Assembly (NCBI GenBank): GCA_938006335.1
Contig: CALLMF010000033.1
Span: 1-64,000, forward strand
Source: an uncultured Granulosicoccaceae bacterium
GTDB lineage: Bacteria > Pseudomonadota > Gammaproteobacteria > Granulosicoccales > Granulosicoccaceae
Reading direction: 5' to 3'
DNA: 64,000 nucleotides
The position numbers were made by a program, and so were the translations under genes. Under the pieces are notes generated by a model, which had not been told where the DNA came from, searched no databases, and saw only the letters and a list, made by a program, of their open reading frames with translations. Positions 9,198 through 17,764 of the stretch are shown here, piece by piece (position 1 is the first letter of the stretch; every line of letters starts with the position of its first letter).

Positions 9198-10865
9198 ATG
9201 ATTGCACTCCGAGTGGCGGTAATACCGATTGTCCTGCTTCTGGCTTCCTGTGGAGGCGGCTCCAGTAACCAGGACAGTGACGCCCCTCAAGACGCTGTCT
9301 CGAGCGAGGACGGAGCCTCTGGTGAAGAGGGCGGCTCTGACGGCATACCGGACGGAACAGGTTCATCACCGGGCGTTACTGACGACGTCACGGCACCGGA
9401 ATCGGACTCCCCGCTTCAGGTGCAGGTCACCTTCGATATCACGGTTCCCGCTTATTCCTCTGACCAGTTGTCCGTCGACGTGGCTTGGGGTGACCTCACA
9501 CTCGCAGCGTCCTGGGTCGGTGACCAGGTCTGGACGGCCACTGGCGACTTGCCGGCAGAAACGGAACAGCCCCTGGTCGTCAACTTCACTGACAGAAACG
9601 GCGCCATCACGCTGGCAAGTTTCGAGACACGCTACAGAACCGGCGTCAACAGCTCCGAGTCCTTCGCAATCAGTGTCGATGACTTTGATACCGCCCGCTG
9701 GGATGACGATGCGGATGGGGTCAGCAACATCGACGAACTGACGGCGGGAACGGACCCCTTGATTGACGAATCAGGGGACGCAGGAGGACTGCGAACACTC
9801 TACTTCACGATTACCGTGCCTCCGTATGTGTCCGACGAGCTCCAGGTTCGTCTCACGGTTCCGAGGATCTCGGAGGACGACTACGTCTTTGATGCGCAGT
9901 GGCAGGGCGATGAACTCTGGACAGCCCAGCGCAGCGGTTTCACGAACAGCAGAGTCTTCACGGTGATCGTCGAATTCCTTGATCGAAATGGAGATCTGAA
10001 GCTCGGCAGCAACGAAGAGCGATTCAGCACGTTCATCAACGACCCGACCGAAATCGTGATCGACGATGAGTTTGATACACGCTCCTGGGACGAAGACGGC
10101 GATGGCCGGAGCAACTACGATGAAGTCAGAGCTGGCACCGATCCGCTGGTTGCGGACGCAGGCGCAGTGCCTGTAACGGTCATCGAAAGCTTCGACTTTC
10201 CGGGCATCGACAGGGACCTCGCGTGGTTGTCACATGTCGAAGGCCGCTTCAAAGCGCTGGACCTTCCGGCCAGCTTCTCCGAGCAGATCGTCAATGAAGG
10301 CAATGGGGTGCGCGAGGTAGAGGACGTCACCTACGACTTCTCTGCCGGAGGCGACGGCACGTACAGCTCCGAGCTGGTCGTCTACACCGAGGGAGATGCA
10401 CCCTCCACCATCCGTCGCGAAGGCACACGGTCGGCTGACGGCAACGAAGTGATGTGGACCGGGACGAGTACGGTGACCACGGAATTCAGACGCGTGCAGC
10501 AGAACTACCGCATCACCAGCAGCATCGAAGACAGGAACATCATCCAGAGCGCTCGTCTGGACAAGACGACGACGGCTGTCTCGAACGGAGACGTCGTGTC
10601 GGACAACGGCTACGAATACGAGGTCGTGTTGGACGCCGATTCGATCGACGCCGACCAACAGTGCGAGATCACGAGCGGTAGCATCTCGCAAAGCTCATCG
10701 ACCAACAGCGGGATACGTACCGCGTCACGACCCAACGCCGACGAGCGTTGGAGGGTGTCGGGTATTGATCCTGCCAGTGCGGATGGCGCCAGCCTTCCTG
10801 AACTTACCGAAGCGGAGACACTGGTGACGCGCTTCTATTGCGACCACAGGTTCGCCAACGACTGA
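9198..10865 (+). CDS. Surface or periplasmic lipoprotein with duplicated Asp-rich calcium-binding-like modules
   Basis: The product has 555 residues. The lipoprotein signal peptide ends LLLASC, followed by GGGSS. After an acidic linker of about 55 residues come two homologous modules of about 110-120 residues. Each has a beta-rich part (VTFDITVPAYSSDQL; LYFTITVPPYVSDEL) and ends in an EF-hand/thrombospondin-3-like loop (DDDADGVSNIDELTAG; DEDGDGRSNYDEVRAG) followed by TDPL. The last 250 residues have no motif I recognise. No function can be assigned; calcium binding is inferred from Asp spacing. It is the first gene of the insert between ruvA and ruvC. Confidence 0.75.
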   Translation: MIALRVAVIPIVLLLASCGGGSSNQDSDAPQDAVSSEDGASGEEGGSDGIPDGTGSSPGVTDDVTAPESDSPLQVQVTFDITVPAYSSDQLSVDVAWGDLTLAASWVGDQVWTATGDLPAETEQPLVVNFTDRNGAITLASFETRYRTGVNSSESFAISVDDFDTARWDDDADGVSNIDELTAGTDPLIDESGDAGGLRTLYFTITVPPYVSDELQVRLTVPRISEDDYVFDAQWQGDELWTAQRSGFTNSRVFTVIVEFLDRNGDLKLGSNEERFSTFINDPTEIVIDDEFDTRSWDEDGDGRSNYDEVRAGTDPLVADAGAVPVTVIESFDFPGIDRDLAWLSHVEGRFKALDLPASFSEQIVNEGNGVREVEDVTYDFSAGGDGTYSSELVVYTEGDAPSTIRREGTRSADGNEVMWTGTSTVTTEFRRVQQNYRITSSIEDRNIIQSARLDKTTTAVSNGDVVSDNGYEYEVVLDADSIDADQQCEITSGSISQSSSTNSGIRTASRPNADERWRVSGIDPASADGASLPELTEAETLVTRFYCDHRFAND

Positions 10866-10892
10866 ACGCACCGGCAGGGCTGTTGCGGTCAG

Positions 10893-12425
10893 TCAGCAAC
10901 GATCTGACCACCCATTCGCAGCGCGTCGGAAGATGCGGCTATTGAAGTCGATTATCGCGTCGTCGTCAGAAATCGCGGCGATACTGATGATCGTACATCC
11001 CAGCTCCGGAGCATCTTCATCAGCAATGTGGACCAGTGCTCGTGTGGTGCTCACAACCTCGTTGTTGACTCGCACCTCGTACCCTTGCAGTCCAGTCGAC
11101 GACTCGGGTACCGAGCCTTGCCAGGAGATATGCAATTGCCCAGCAATGACCGAGACATTGATGGCGCCGACGGTATGGGCTGGGCTGACGACAGAGCCGT
11201 TGCTGATGATGTTGTCGTCGCCACCAACGGTCAGGTTATCGATGTCAACAGTAACCGTACGTGAGAACGGCCCGGTACCTCCAAACACATCGATTGCGCG
11301 CACAGAGTAAGTCACGGAAGAGGCCGCGGGCACACTGTCATCGAGCCAACTGCGCAGCGCATCTGTGACCGCGAGCAGCTCATTGTCACGATAGATCTCG
11401 ACCTGTGTGTTCGGAAACCCTCCGATATCGGTCCAGAACAGTTCGACCGTGCTACGGGAGTAGACCCTGGCAACCAGATCAAGCTCGATACTCTCAGCCC
11501 CTGATGGTGCATCTGGGGATCCCGGTGGTTCCGGCAACTGAAGAACAGCCAGACATTCGATTTCGCCGGCCACAGTGACGCCACACACATTGGCGAGATC
11601 TCCGGAGAAAAACAGCTCGCCAGATTCAATGGCGTTGAACTGCGTTCCCGTCTCCAGGTCACCGATAATCGACGATCCGGATGACCGGGCCGAGCAATCC
11701 AGCAGCTGGTTCTCGTTCAGACCACAGATGGCCGCAGGGCTGACGACCAGATCGGTGTAGGGTCCATCAGCCGGGGGGAGCTGATGGTTCGCAGTCCAGC
11801 ACTGGATGGTACCGGTGTCCCGCAAACCGCAACCCATCGTTCCTGCACTGCCCTGGTTGATAGCCAGGTCGACGAAGCGTCCTGTCAGGCTGCTGGTGTC
11901 TGTCACGCTCGTATCCGTAGACCAGCACGTTATGTTGCCAGCAGGCTGTATCCCGCACGAGGCGTTGGCACTGGTCTCGATCCTGACGAACCCCGTTCCG
12001 TCCTGACCCAGGCCGTTACCGGGGACCTGTGTTTGCTCGTTGGTATCCAGCCCCCAACACCAGCCGCGATTGTTGATGTCGACGGCACAGGTGTGATTGG
12101 TGCCTGCTGTGATATCCATCAGCGGTGCATCGATGTCCGGGACATCGAGTTCGTTGAAGACGTTGTCGCCCCAACACACAGCCTCACCAGCCAGAGTGAT
12201 GCCGCAGGTGTGTTGATGCCCGGCGGCGATTGCCGAGAACGCGGGCAGGTCTTCCGGCGTGTCGAAACGAATAGCGAAGGGTTGCGTTGTGCAGTTCGCA
12301 GTACCCGCAGTATCCAGCGCACACACATGGTGCTTGCCAACGGTGACGTCCGTGAACGCTTGCGCGTGAACGGGTGCTGACAGTGCGAACAAGCCCAGGC
12401 AGGCCAGTAAGTGACAGATGCGCAT
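10893..12425 (-). CDS. Secreted RCC1-repeat protein with a fibronectin III-like domain
   Basis: The product has 510 residues with a signal peptide (LLACLGLFALSAPVHAQ). Residues from about 25 to 300 contain repeats of the RCC1 beta-propeller type with paired Cys and Trp-Gly signatures (HHVCALDTAG; HQHTCGITLAGEAVCWG; NHTCAVDINNRGWCWG; CGIQPAGNITCW). Residues about 320-400 look like an FN3 domain (LVARVYSRSTVELFWTDI ... VTYSVRAIDVFGG), and a second, weaker FN3-like stretch follows. Bacterial RCC1-like propellers are widespread but mostly uncharacterised; ligand or adhesion roles are guesses. It is convergent with the preceding lipoprotein gene. Confidence 0.8.
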   Translation of the reverse strand: MRICHLLACLGLFALSAPVHAQAFTDVTVGKHHVCALDTAGTANCTTQPFAIRFDTPEDLPAFSAIAAGHQHTCGITLAGEAVCWGDNVFNELDVPDIDAPLMDITAGTNHTCAVDINNRGWCWGLDTNEQTQVPGNGLGQDGTGFVRIETSANASCGIQPAGNITCWSTDTSVTDTSSLTGRFVDLAINQGSAGTMGCGLRDTGTIQCWTANHQLPPADGPYTDLVVSPAAICGLNENQLLDCSARSSGSSIIGDLETGTQFNAIESGELFFSGDLANVCGVTVAGEIECLAVLQLPEPPGSPDAPSGAESIELDLVARVYSRSTVELFWTDIGGFPNTQVEIYRDNELLAVTDALRSWLDDSVPAASSVTYSVRAIDVFGGTGPFSRTVTVDIDNLTVGGDDNIISNGSVVSPAHTVGAINVSVIAGQLHISWQGSVPESSTGLQGYEVRVNNEVVSTTRALVHIADEDAPELGCTIISIAAISDDDAIIDFNSRIFRRAANGWSDRC

Positions 12426-12613
12426 TCGAGTTCCTGTTAGCGGCTATCGGCAAATCGGGCGCATGAATCACCCAAAACCGGAGTAAACCTAGACTAAGTC
12501 TTGCAAGTAAGCGCACAGACATTATTTTTACCGGAGACCAGCCATACGCATCACACGCGCTGACAGTCCCATCAAGAAGCCGAACCGACTGTCTGATCAG
12601 GCATCATGCAGGC

Positions 12614-13129
12614 ATGACACTCTTCGATTTTTCCGGTGGCCCGCGCGCTGTAAGCGCATCGGGCAATGGCTCCGTCGATTCCTGGCGCTCGGTCGACGAC
12701 CGTGTCATGGGCGGCGTTTCTCGCAGTAAATTTCACCAAGCTGACAGCCACGCGATCTTTGAAGGCGTGGTATCACCTGAAAACAACGGCGGATTCGCGT
12801 CCGTGCGTGCCGTGTTGTCGGAGGAGCTACCCGGCACAACCCAACACGTGTGGATAGAGGCGCGAGCGGAGGCCACAAGCTACTACCTCAACCTTCGTAC
12901 CGACGAAGCGTTTGATGGCATCAGCTACCGCGTTGATTTTGCGCCAACGGCTGACTGGTCAACGATCGAACTCCCGCTCGCCGACTTCCGACCCGTGTTT
13001 CGTGGTCGCGAGGTGTTGGACGCCCCGCCGCTCAGGCCCGAGCGGATACGGCAGATCGGATTGATGATCGCCGACAAGCAATTTGGGAAATTTCAGTTGA
13101 TGGTGCGGGCGATCGGGGTGTCGGACTAG
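12614..13129 (+). CDS. CIA30 family protein
   Basis: The product has 171 residues. It contains the CIA30/galectin-like jellyroll pattern: WRSVDDRVMGGVSRSKF near residue 25, then FEGVVSPENNGGFASVRA and YYLNLRTDEAFDGISYRV, ending in the RIRQIGLMIADKQFGKFQL strand. CIA30 was named for a mitochondrial complex I assembly factor. Bacterial members of this size are of unknown function and are not shown to act on complex I. The stop codon overlaps the stop of the convergent gene at 13126. Confidence 0.85.
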   Translation: MTLFDFSGGPRAVSASGNGSVDSWRSVDDRVMGGVSRSKFHQADSHAIFEGVVSPENNGGFASVRAVLSEELPGTTQHVWIEARAEATSYYLNLRTDEAFDGISYRVDFAPTADWSTIELPLADFRPVFRGREVLDAPPLRPERIRQIGLMIADKQFGKFQLMVRAIGVSD

Positions 13130-13557
13130 ATACTGGCTGTTACGCACGGGTAAAAAAAATAGACGAGTAATGAAGACCCGTAAGCCACATCAACCAGAAA
13201 GCACGAGCACGTATACCAGTAGAAAAACGGCACACCCCGGCCGAAGTGCTTGAGCAAGTCCCAGACCCCATGTCCGAATATCGCCGCGATCAAAATCAAG
13301 GGCGAAACCAACAAGCCGAGAATTGACAGGGCGATCAACGAGGCAGCCACCAGGGCTTCGGTCTTCACATACGATCGTAGCGACAGTGCTTCAACGAGAT
13401 AGGTGAAGTTCATCAGCAACGAAAACACGGCCGCGATGACCCACACATGAATCGAAGGCAACTGCCAGTGTGAGAGCGTAAGCATGACCACATAGGCTGT
13501 CGCGGCAATGCCGAGCAGCTTTTGCCGAGGCATGAAAAAAGACTGCATACCGTTCAA
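13126..13557 (-). CDS. Small polytopic membrane protein, unknown function
   Basis: The product has up to 143 residues and an alternative start at MPRQKLLG, nine codons in. Four hydrophobic segments are visible (LGIAATAYVVMLTLSHW; VWVIAAVFSLLMNFTYLV; TEALVAASLIALSILGLLV; FFYWYTCSCFLVDVAYG). I do not recognise a named family. It directly follows, on the same strand, the gene ending at 13554, with a four-base overlap, suggesting co-translation with that anchored periplasmic protein. Confidence 0.65.
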   Translation of the reverse strand: MNGMQSFFMPRQKLLGIAATAYVVMLTLSHWQLPSIHVWVIAAVFSLLMNFTYLVEALSLRSYVKTEALVAASLIALSILGLLVSPLILIAAIFGHGVWDLLKHFGRGVPFFYWYTCSCFLVDVAYGSSLLVYFFYPCVTASI

Positions 13558-14144
13558 TGTGCGTGAGGATCCCTCCCCGATGCTAACGCCAGATGATGCT
13601 GCGGGTGATGGTTACCGAGAGCGAGGAACCCATGAAAACCGAGAGCGGCCAGACGTTCAAGGGTTGCTTCATCGGACGTCAACAGGCTCACCTCCGCACC
13701 CCCTTCAATCGTCTTGACCTGATACTCGATGGGCGCCTCTGACGTGCTGCCCATGGTCATCGCATGAGCTGACGTCATGCGTCGGATGGATGCGATCGTC
13801 GCCTCGGTGTCGCCTGTTACACGAAAGTTCACGCCCGTCTGCGTCACATCCGTGGACGCCTTTGCCAGCATCGTAACGTGATGCATATCCACCAGGTGGT
13901 CCCGCAAGGCGGGGATGTTTACCGATGACCAATCCGTTGACGGATCTGAATCGAGGTGACTGACAATCTCGGCAATCGTTGCAAAAGCATATTCACCGGC
14001 CAGCGACACGCCATCGGCGGCGCCATGCCCCGCGGATTCACCGCTGCGATGTCCATGAATAGCCGACGGGCCACCGTGGCGGAACAGGACAGTACCGACC
14101 ACGACCAGAAGCACGACAACCGTAGCTACGATGAATGGACGCAT
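13554..14144 (-). CDS. Membrane-anchored, His-rich periplasmic protein of unknown function
   Basis: From the ATG at 14144 the product has 196 residues. An N-terminal anchor (FIVATVVVLLVVVGTVLF) is followed by a His-rich linker and a domain with LRDHLVDMHHVTMLAK, TGVNFRVTGDTEATIASI and a His-rich C-terminus ending HHPQHHLAL ... DPHAH. The frame is open upstream to 14354, but that would overlap the divergent Crp/Fnr gene and hide the anchor. The His clusters suggest metal contact, which is inference only. It lies head to head with the regulator at 14205. Confidence 0.6.
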   Translation of the reverse strand: MRPFIVATVVVLLVVVGTVLFRHGGPSAIHGHRSGESAGHGAADGVSLAGEYAFATIAEIVSHLDSDPSTDWSSVNIPALRDHLVDMHHVTMLAKASTDVTQTGVNFRVTGDTEATIASIRRMTSAHAMTMGSTSEAPIEYQVKTIEGGAEVSLLTSDEATLERLAALGFHGFLALGNHHPQHHLALASGRDPHAH

Positions 14145-14204
14145 GAACGCTAACTCCGTGTGAAGGTGGGACAGACAGCTTGCATCGCGGACCACAAAAC
14201 GCAC

Positions 14205-14822
14205 ATGATCGGAATCATGCCGAGCGACTGTTTCAACCGACTCCGTGAGCTCTCCGATGCGCCGCGCAAGTGGCAGCAGAACGAAGCCGTTTTCCGACGA
14301 GATGACCTCGTCAGGTACCTGTATCTCGTCACGGACGGAGAGGTCGCTCTGCAACGCGACACCGCGAGTGGATCACGCCTGGTATTGCAACGCGCGATTG
14401 CGGGAAATCTACTGGCCGAGGGATCCATCGCGTCGAGTCGCTATCACTGTGATGCTGTCGCGGTCGTCGACACCACCATTGCACCTGTCTCTATCGACCG
14501 ACTTCGCAACGCCATGGCAAGCGATCAAGAGCTTACGGAATCGTGGATGACCTTGCTTGCGAGGCAGTTGCAACGTAGCCGCGCACAGGCGGAAATCCTG
14601 CGGATGAAAGGCGTCGGTCAGCGGCTTGATGCCTGGCTGGATCTCAACCACGGAAAACTGCCTGCGCGTGGAAGGCGCCGATCACTGGCCGACGAAATCG
14701 GCGTCAGTCCGGAAGCCTTGTACAGGGAGCTTGCTCGTCGGCGCGATCCACAGCAACAGAGCACGAGCAGGCCGCGAACTTCTGCTAGCCTACAAACGTC
14801 TGATAGAACACGCCCTCGATGA
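14205..14822 (+). CDS. Crp/Fnr family transcriptional regulator
   Basis: The product has about 205 residues from the ATG at 14205; an in-frame ATG at 14160 is possible but nearly abuts the divergent gene. The N-terminal cyclic nucleotide-binding-type jellyroll (LVRYLYLVTDGEVALQRDT; LLAEGSIASSRYHCDAVAV) is followed by a long dimer helix and a winged helix with recognition region SLADEIGVSPEALYRELARR. I see no N-terminal four-Cys cluster for a Fnr-type FeS sensor, so the signal is unknown. Its stop overlaps the next ATG (ATGA), which ties it to the following small gene and the cytochromes. Confidence 0.88.
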   Translation: MIGIMPSDCFNRLRELSDAPRKWQQNEAVFRRDDLVRYLYLVTDGEVALQRDTASGSRLVLQRAIAGNLLAEGSIASSRYHCDAVAVVDTTIAPVSIDRLRNAMASDQELTESWMTLLARQLQRSRAQAEILRMKGVGQRLDAWLDLNHGKLPARGRRRSLADEIGVSPEALYRELARRRDPQQQSTSRPRTSASLQTSDRTRPR

Positions 14823-15175
14823 AGCGTTCCTCACTCACACTCGCCCAGCTGTTGCTCGCCATCATGGTGCTGGTGAATGCAGGTGTTACGTGGGGGTTCA
14901 ACGCAGATCATCACCTGCTCCTGCCATCAGACGCCATGACCATGCCAATGGACAGCGCGGACCTGCACGACGGTCATGCGATGTCTACGGATTGCGATCC
15001 GGGTGAGTCGTGCAACACGCACTGTCTCGTACTGTGCGCGATGGCGTCCACGATAGTCATGCGCTCGCCGATTGCGCCCTTGGCAGTCGTGAAGGATCAC
15101 CCGGAACCAGGGACGAGCATTGCGTCGCACCGATCTCGTCCCCTCGGCCAACCGTTTCGACCACCGATTGCCTGA
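14819..15175 (+). CDS. Small exported His/Met/Cys-containing protein (CopL/DUF2946-like)
   Basis: The product has 118 residues. A signal-like helix (LTLAQLLLAIMVLVNAGVTWG) precedes a segment rich in Met, His and Cys (HHLLLPSDAMTMPMD; HDGHAMSTDCDPGESCNTHC), and the C-terminus ends FRPPIA. Length, composition and the terminal proline-rich motif resemble small CopL/DUF2946 proteins found with copper-resistance genes. I cannot confirm family membership. It is translationally coupled to the Crp/Fnr regulator and precedes two cytochrome genes by about 110 bases, which include a GCCGCC/GGCGGC hairpin near 15233-15247. Confidence 0.55.
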   Translation: MKRSSLTLAQLLLAIMVLVNAGVTWGFNADHHLLLPSDAMTMPMDSADLHDGHAMSTDCDPGESCNTHCLVLCAMASTIVMRSPIAPLAVVKDHPEPGTSIASHRSRPLGQPFRPPIA

Positions 15176-15286
15176 CCCTGCGGTGTGCTGATAGCACGCC
15201 GGTAGCGAGAGACGTCCTGCGTCCTCTTTCCAGCCGCCTATGGCGGCGCTGCGTTCGCGTCTGCGAACCTTGTATGGCCAATTTAC

Positions 15287-15751
15287 ATGATTCCTTTTCA
15301 GTGCAAGACCGCGTGTGCCGCGCTGGTGGTTACCAGCGCTGCCGTCGCCCACGAGGGCGCGTCCGGCATCGTCGCTCAGCGCATGGAGGCGATGAGCGAA
15401 TTCGGCGATATCACCCAGTACATCGGAGACATGTACAAGGGCCGTCACGCCATGGATCGCGACACCATTGGCGATGCTGCGCGTTTGTATATCCAACACG
15501 GGGAAATGATCCCGATGCAGTTCCCCGACACCGTGCATAGCCGGACCAGCGGCAACACCGAGGCCCTTGATGCCATCTGGGACCGCCGTCAGGAGTTTGA
15601 AGCCAGCGCCGCAGACTTCGTCGATCGCAGCCGTGAGCTTCTCGCAGCCTATGAACGGGGTGCGGAACCTGACGAACTACAACCCTTGTTCTACACGGTC
15701 GCCCGCGGGTGTCGGGAGTGCCATGACGACTTCCGCGCCGAACAGGACTGA
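15287..15751 (+). CDS. Cytochrome c' (class II cytochrome c) family protein
   Basis: The product has 154 residues with a signal peptide ending AAVAH. A four-helix-bundle class II cytochrome is indicated by the C-terminal haem motif GCRECHDDFR (CxxCH about 13 residues from the end), the arrangement of cytochrome c' and c-556. An upstream Met-containing segment (QRMEAMSEFGDITQYI) is placed where the sixth ligand or distal pocket residue lies in the family. Such proteins bind NO or transfer electrons in the periplasm. It is followed four bases later by a second cytochrome gene. Confidence 0.88.
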   Translation: MIPFQCKTACAALVVTSAAVAHEGASGIVAQRMEAMSEFGDITQYIGDMYKGRHAMDRDTIGDAARLYIQHGEMIPMQFPDTVHSRTSGNTEALDAIWDRRQEFEASAADFVDRSRELLAAYERGAEPDELQPLFYTVARGCRECHDDFRAEQD

Positions 15752-15755
15752 TCCA

Positions 15756-16274
15756 ATGAAACGAATCACCAAAACAACGTGTGTGGCAGCCGCCCTGATT
15801 CTGGTAGCGGGTGTCGTCCTGGCGGGACGCGGTATCGACGACACGCTGACTCGACTCGATGACGGAGATCCTGCCCTTCTCGCTGAAGGTGAAGCGGTGT
15901 ACTTCGCCCAGTGTGCCGCCTGTCATGGTGAGGCACTCGAGGGCCAGGCAAACTGGCGCGAAAGAAACGCAAGCGGCCTATTGCCCGCTCCACCGCACGA
16001 TGCGAGCGGACACACCTGGCACCACGCCGATGATCTGCTGTTCGAGATCGTGAAGTACGGGCCCGCTGCGGTCATGGGCGATCCGAAATACGCCTCCGCG
16101 ATGCCAGCCTACGAGGGTCTGTTGAGCGATCGCGAGATCATCGCCGTGCTGTCCTGGATCAAGAGCACCTGGCCCGAGGACGAACGTGGCTGGCAAGAAG
16201 AGGTGAATGCTGCAGCGCTGGAACAACTCGGGCTCAACGAGGGCAAGTCGATACTCGACCGACTATTGAAGTAG
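15756..16274 (+). CDS. Class I c-type cytochrome
   Basis: The product has 172 residues from the ATG at 15756, with a signal peptide (TCVAAALILVAGVVLAG). The haem site is CAACHGEALEG near residue 50. A distal Met ligand is likely in YASAMPAYEGLLSDREI, the usual MPAF-like motif, followed by the final helix IIAVLSWIKSTWP. It is a periplasmic electron carrier. The adjacent cytochrome c' gene and upstream Crp/Fnr gene suggest a shared regulated module. The gene ends 10 bases from the convergent ruvC stop. Confidence 0.9.
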   Translation: MKRITKTTCVAAALILVAGVVLAGRGIDDTLTRLDDGDPALLAEGEAVYFAQCAACHGEALEGQANWRERNASGLLPAPPHDASGHTWHHADDLLFEIVKYGPAAVMGDPKYASAMPAYEGLLSDREIIAVLSWIKSTWPEDERGWQEEVNAAALEQLGLNEGKSILDRLLK

Positions 16275-16283
16275 CGGCAAGGT

Positions 16284-16853
16284 CTAGCGGCGCAAGCCTC
16301 GTCCCCGCGACTTGCGCCGCGCCTCAGGCAACCGCGACACGCCCGACGCACCGCCCACCGACACCCGCACCCTCGAGTGCGCATGACACAGCGCGATAGC
16401 CAGGCCATCCGCCGCATCGCTTTGCAGCTCATCGTTAAGGGACAGGATGTGCCGGACCATCGTCTGCACGCGCTCCTTCTCGGCTGCACCGGAACCCGTG
16501 ACCACCTGCTTGATGGAGCGCGCGGCATACTCGGCGACAGGTAGTGAGCGCGCGACCATGGCGGTGATCGCAGCGCCCCGAGCCTGGCCGAGTTTCAGTG
16601 CGGACATCGCGTTCTTGGAGAGAAACACCTGCTCGATCGCGGACTCGGTGGGCTGCCATTGTTCGAGCACATCGCTGAGTGCCGAGTGGATGAAGCCGAG
16701 GCGTTCGGGGAAGGTGTCTCCGGCCACACGAAGGTGGCCGTGCGCGACATGAAAGCTACGGATACCGTCGGTATCGACGATACCGTAGCCCGTGACGACT
16801 GAGCCGGGATCAATGCCGATGACACGGACAAGTCCCGACGCGGCGAAAGTCAT
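16284..16853 (-). CDS. ruvC: Holliday junction resolvase RuvC
   Basis: The product has 189 residues. The RNase H-fold active site is visible as [17 protein letters not shown] (first Asp) with the conserved region [21 protein letters not shown] (Glu) and the C-terminal [14 protein letters not shown] containing the last acidic pair. The last 20 residues are Arg-rich ([11 protein letters not shown]). RuvC cuts the junctions moved by RuvAB. The ATG overlaps the yebC stop (ATGA), as in the usual yebC-ruvC pair, but ruvA is about 7.3 kb away instead of adjacent. Confidence 0.97.
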   Translation of the reverse strand: MTFAASGLVRVIGIDPGSVVTGYGIVDTDGIRSFHVAHGHLRVAGDTFPERLGFIHSALSDVLEQWQPTESAIEQVFLSKNAMSALKLGQARGAAITAMVARSLPVAEYAARSIKQVVTGSGAAEKERVQTMVRHILSLNDELQSDAADGLAIALCHAHSRVRVSVGGASGVSRLPEARRKSRGRGLRR

Positions 16854-17587
16854 CCGTAGGCTTCGGCCGGAATATCGGCGTTCGACCAGACGTTCTGCAC
16901 GTCGTCGATGTCTTCGAGTGCGTCTATCAACTTGAGGAGCTTGCCGCCCTGCTCGGCATCCAGCTCCACCTCGGTGGAGGCGCGCATCGTGACCTCGGAG
17001 TGCTCAGGCTCGAGACCGGCGGCAATCATCGCCTCCTTGACGTCGACGAAGTTCTCTTCGGAGGTGATCAGTTCGATCGATCCGTCATCACTGGTCACGA
17101 CATCATCGGCACCCGCCTCGAGCGCGGCTTCCATGATGGTGTCCTCATCGGCCCCTGCCGGGTAGGCCAGGATGCCAAGCTTCTCGAACAGATAGGCAAC
17201 CGAGCCCTGCGCGCCCATGTTGCCGCCGTACTTGCTGAAAGCGTGCTTGACGTCAGACACGGTGCGGTTCTTGTTGTCGGTCATGGTGTCGACCATGATC
17301 GCGACCCCGTTGACACCGTAGCCCTCGTAGCGGTTTTCCTCGTAGACCACATCGTCGAGCTCGCCGGCGCCCTTCTTGATCGCCCGCTCGATGGTGTCCT
17401 TGGTCATGTTGCCGCCCAGCGCCTTGTCTACTGCCAGGCGCAGGCGGGGATTGGAATTGAGGTCCGAGCCGCCCATCCTGGCGGCCACGGTGATCTCGCG
17501 GATGAATTTGGTAAACAGCTTGCCGCGTTTTGCATCCTGTGCATTCTTGCGGTGCTGAATGTTGGCCCATTTACTGTGACCGGCCAT
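16850..17587 (-). CDS. yebC: YebC/PmpR family protein
   Basis: The product has 245 residues starting [22 protein letters not shown], the hallmark N-terminus of the family, with further matches at [16 protein letters not shown] and [15 protein letters not shown]. YebC homologues have been described as DNA-binding regulators and, more recently, as ribosome-associated factors that relieve stalling. Which applies here is unknown. The gene is upstream of and coupled to ruvC. Confidence 0.96.
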   Translation of the reverse strand: MAGHSKWANIQHRKNAQDAKRGKLFTKFIREITVAARMGGSDLNSNPRLRLAVDKALGGNMTKDTIERAIKKGAGELDDVVYEENRYEGYGVNGVAIMVDTMTDNKNRTVSDVKHAFSKYGGNMGAQGSVAYLFEKLGILAYPAGADEDTIMEAALEAGADDVVTSDDGSIELITSEENFVDVKEAMIAAGLEPEHSEVTMRASTEVELDAEQGGKLLKLIDALEDIDDVQNVWSNADIPAEAYG

Positions 17588-17764
17588 CAGTAGCTCTCGA
17601 TAGGGTTGGGAACTCGCGCCGCGCGCAAGATCGTGAAGATTCAGCCGACCAGACTAGTACGATGCGGCGAGCGCGGCAACACACGGGGAACATCCCGGGG
17701 ACTGCCGACCACCATAGGACGCCCTGACGCAGGTGCGGTGGTGCGGACCTTGCTGCTGACAGGC

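Noticed and set aside
14145..14204. CRP or FNR operator between the Crp/Fnr gene and its divergent neighbour
   Set aside because: A TGTGA half-site is present, but no matching TCACA or ATCAA half follows at the right spacing.
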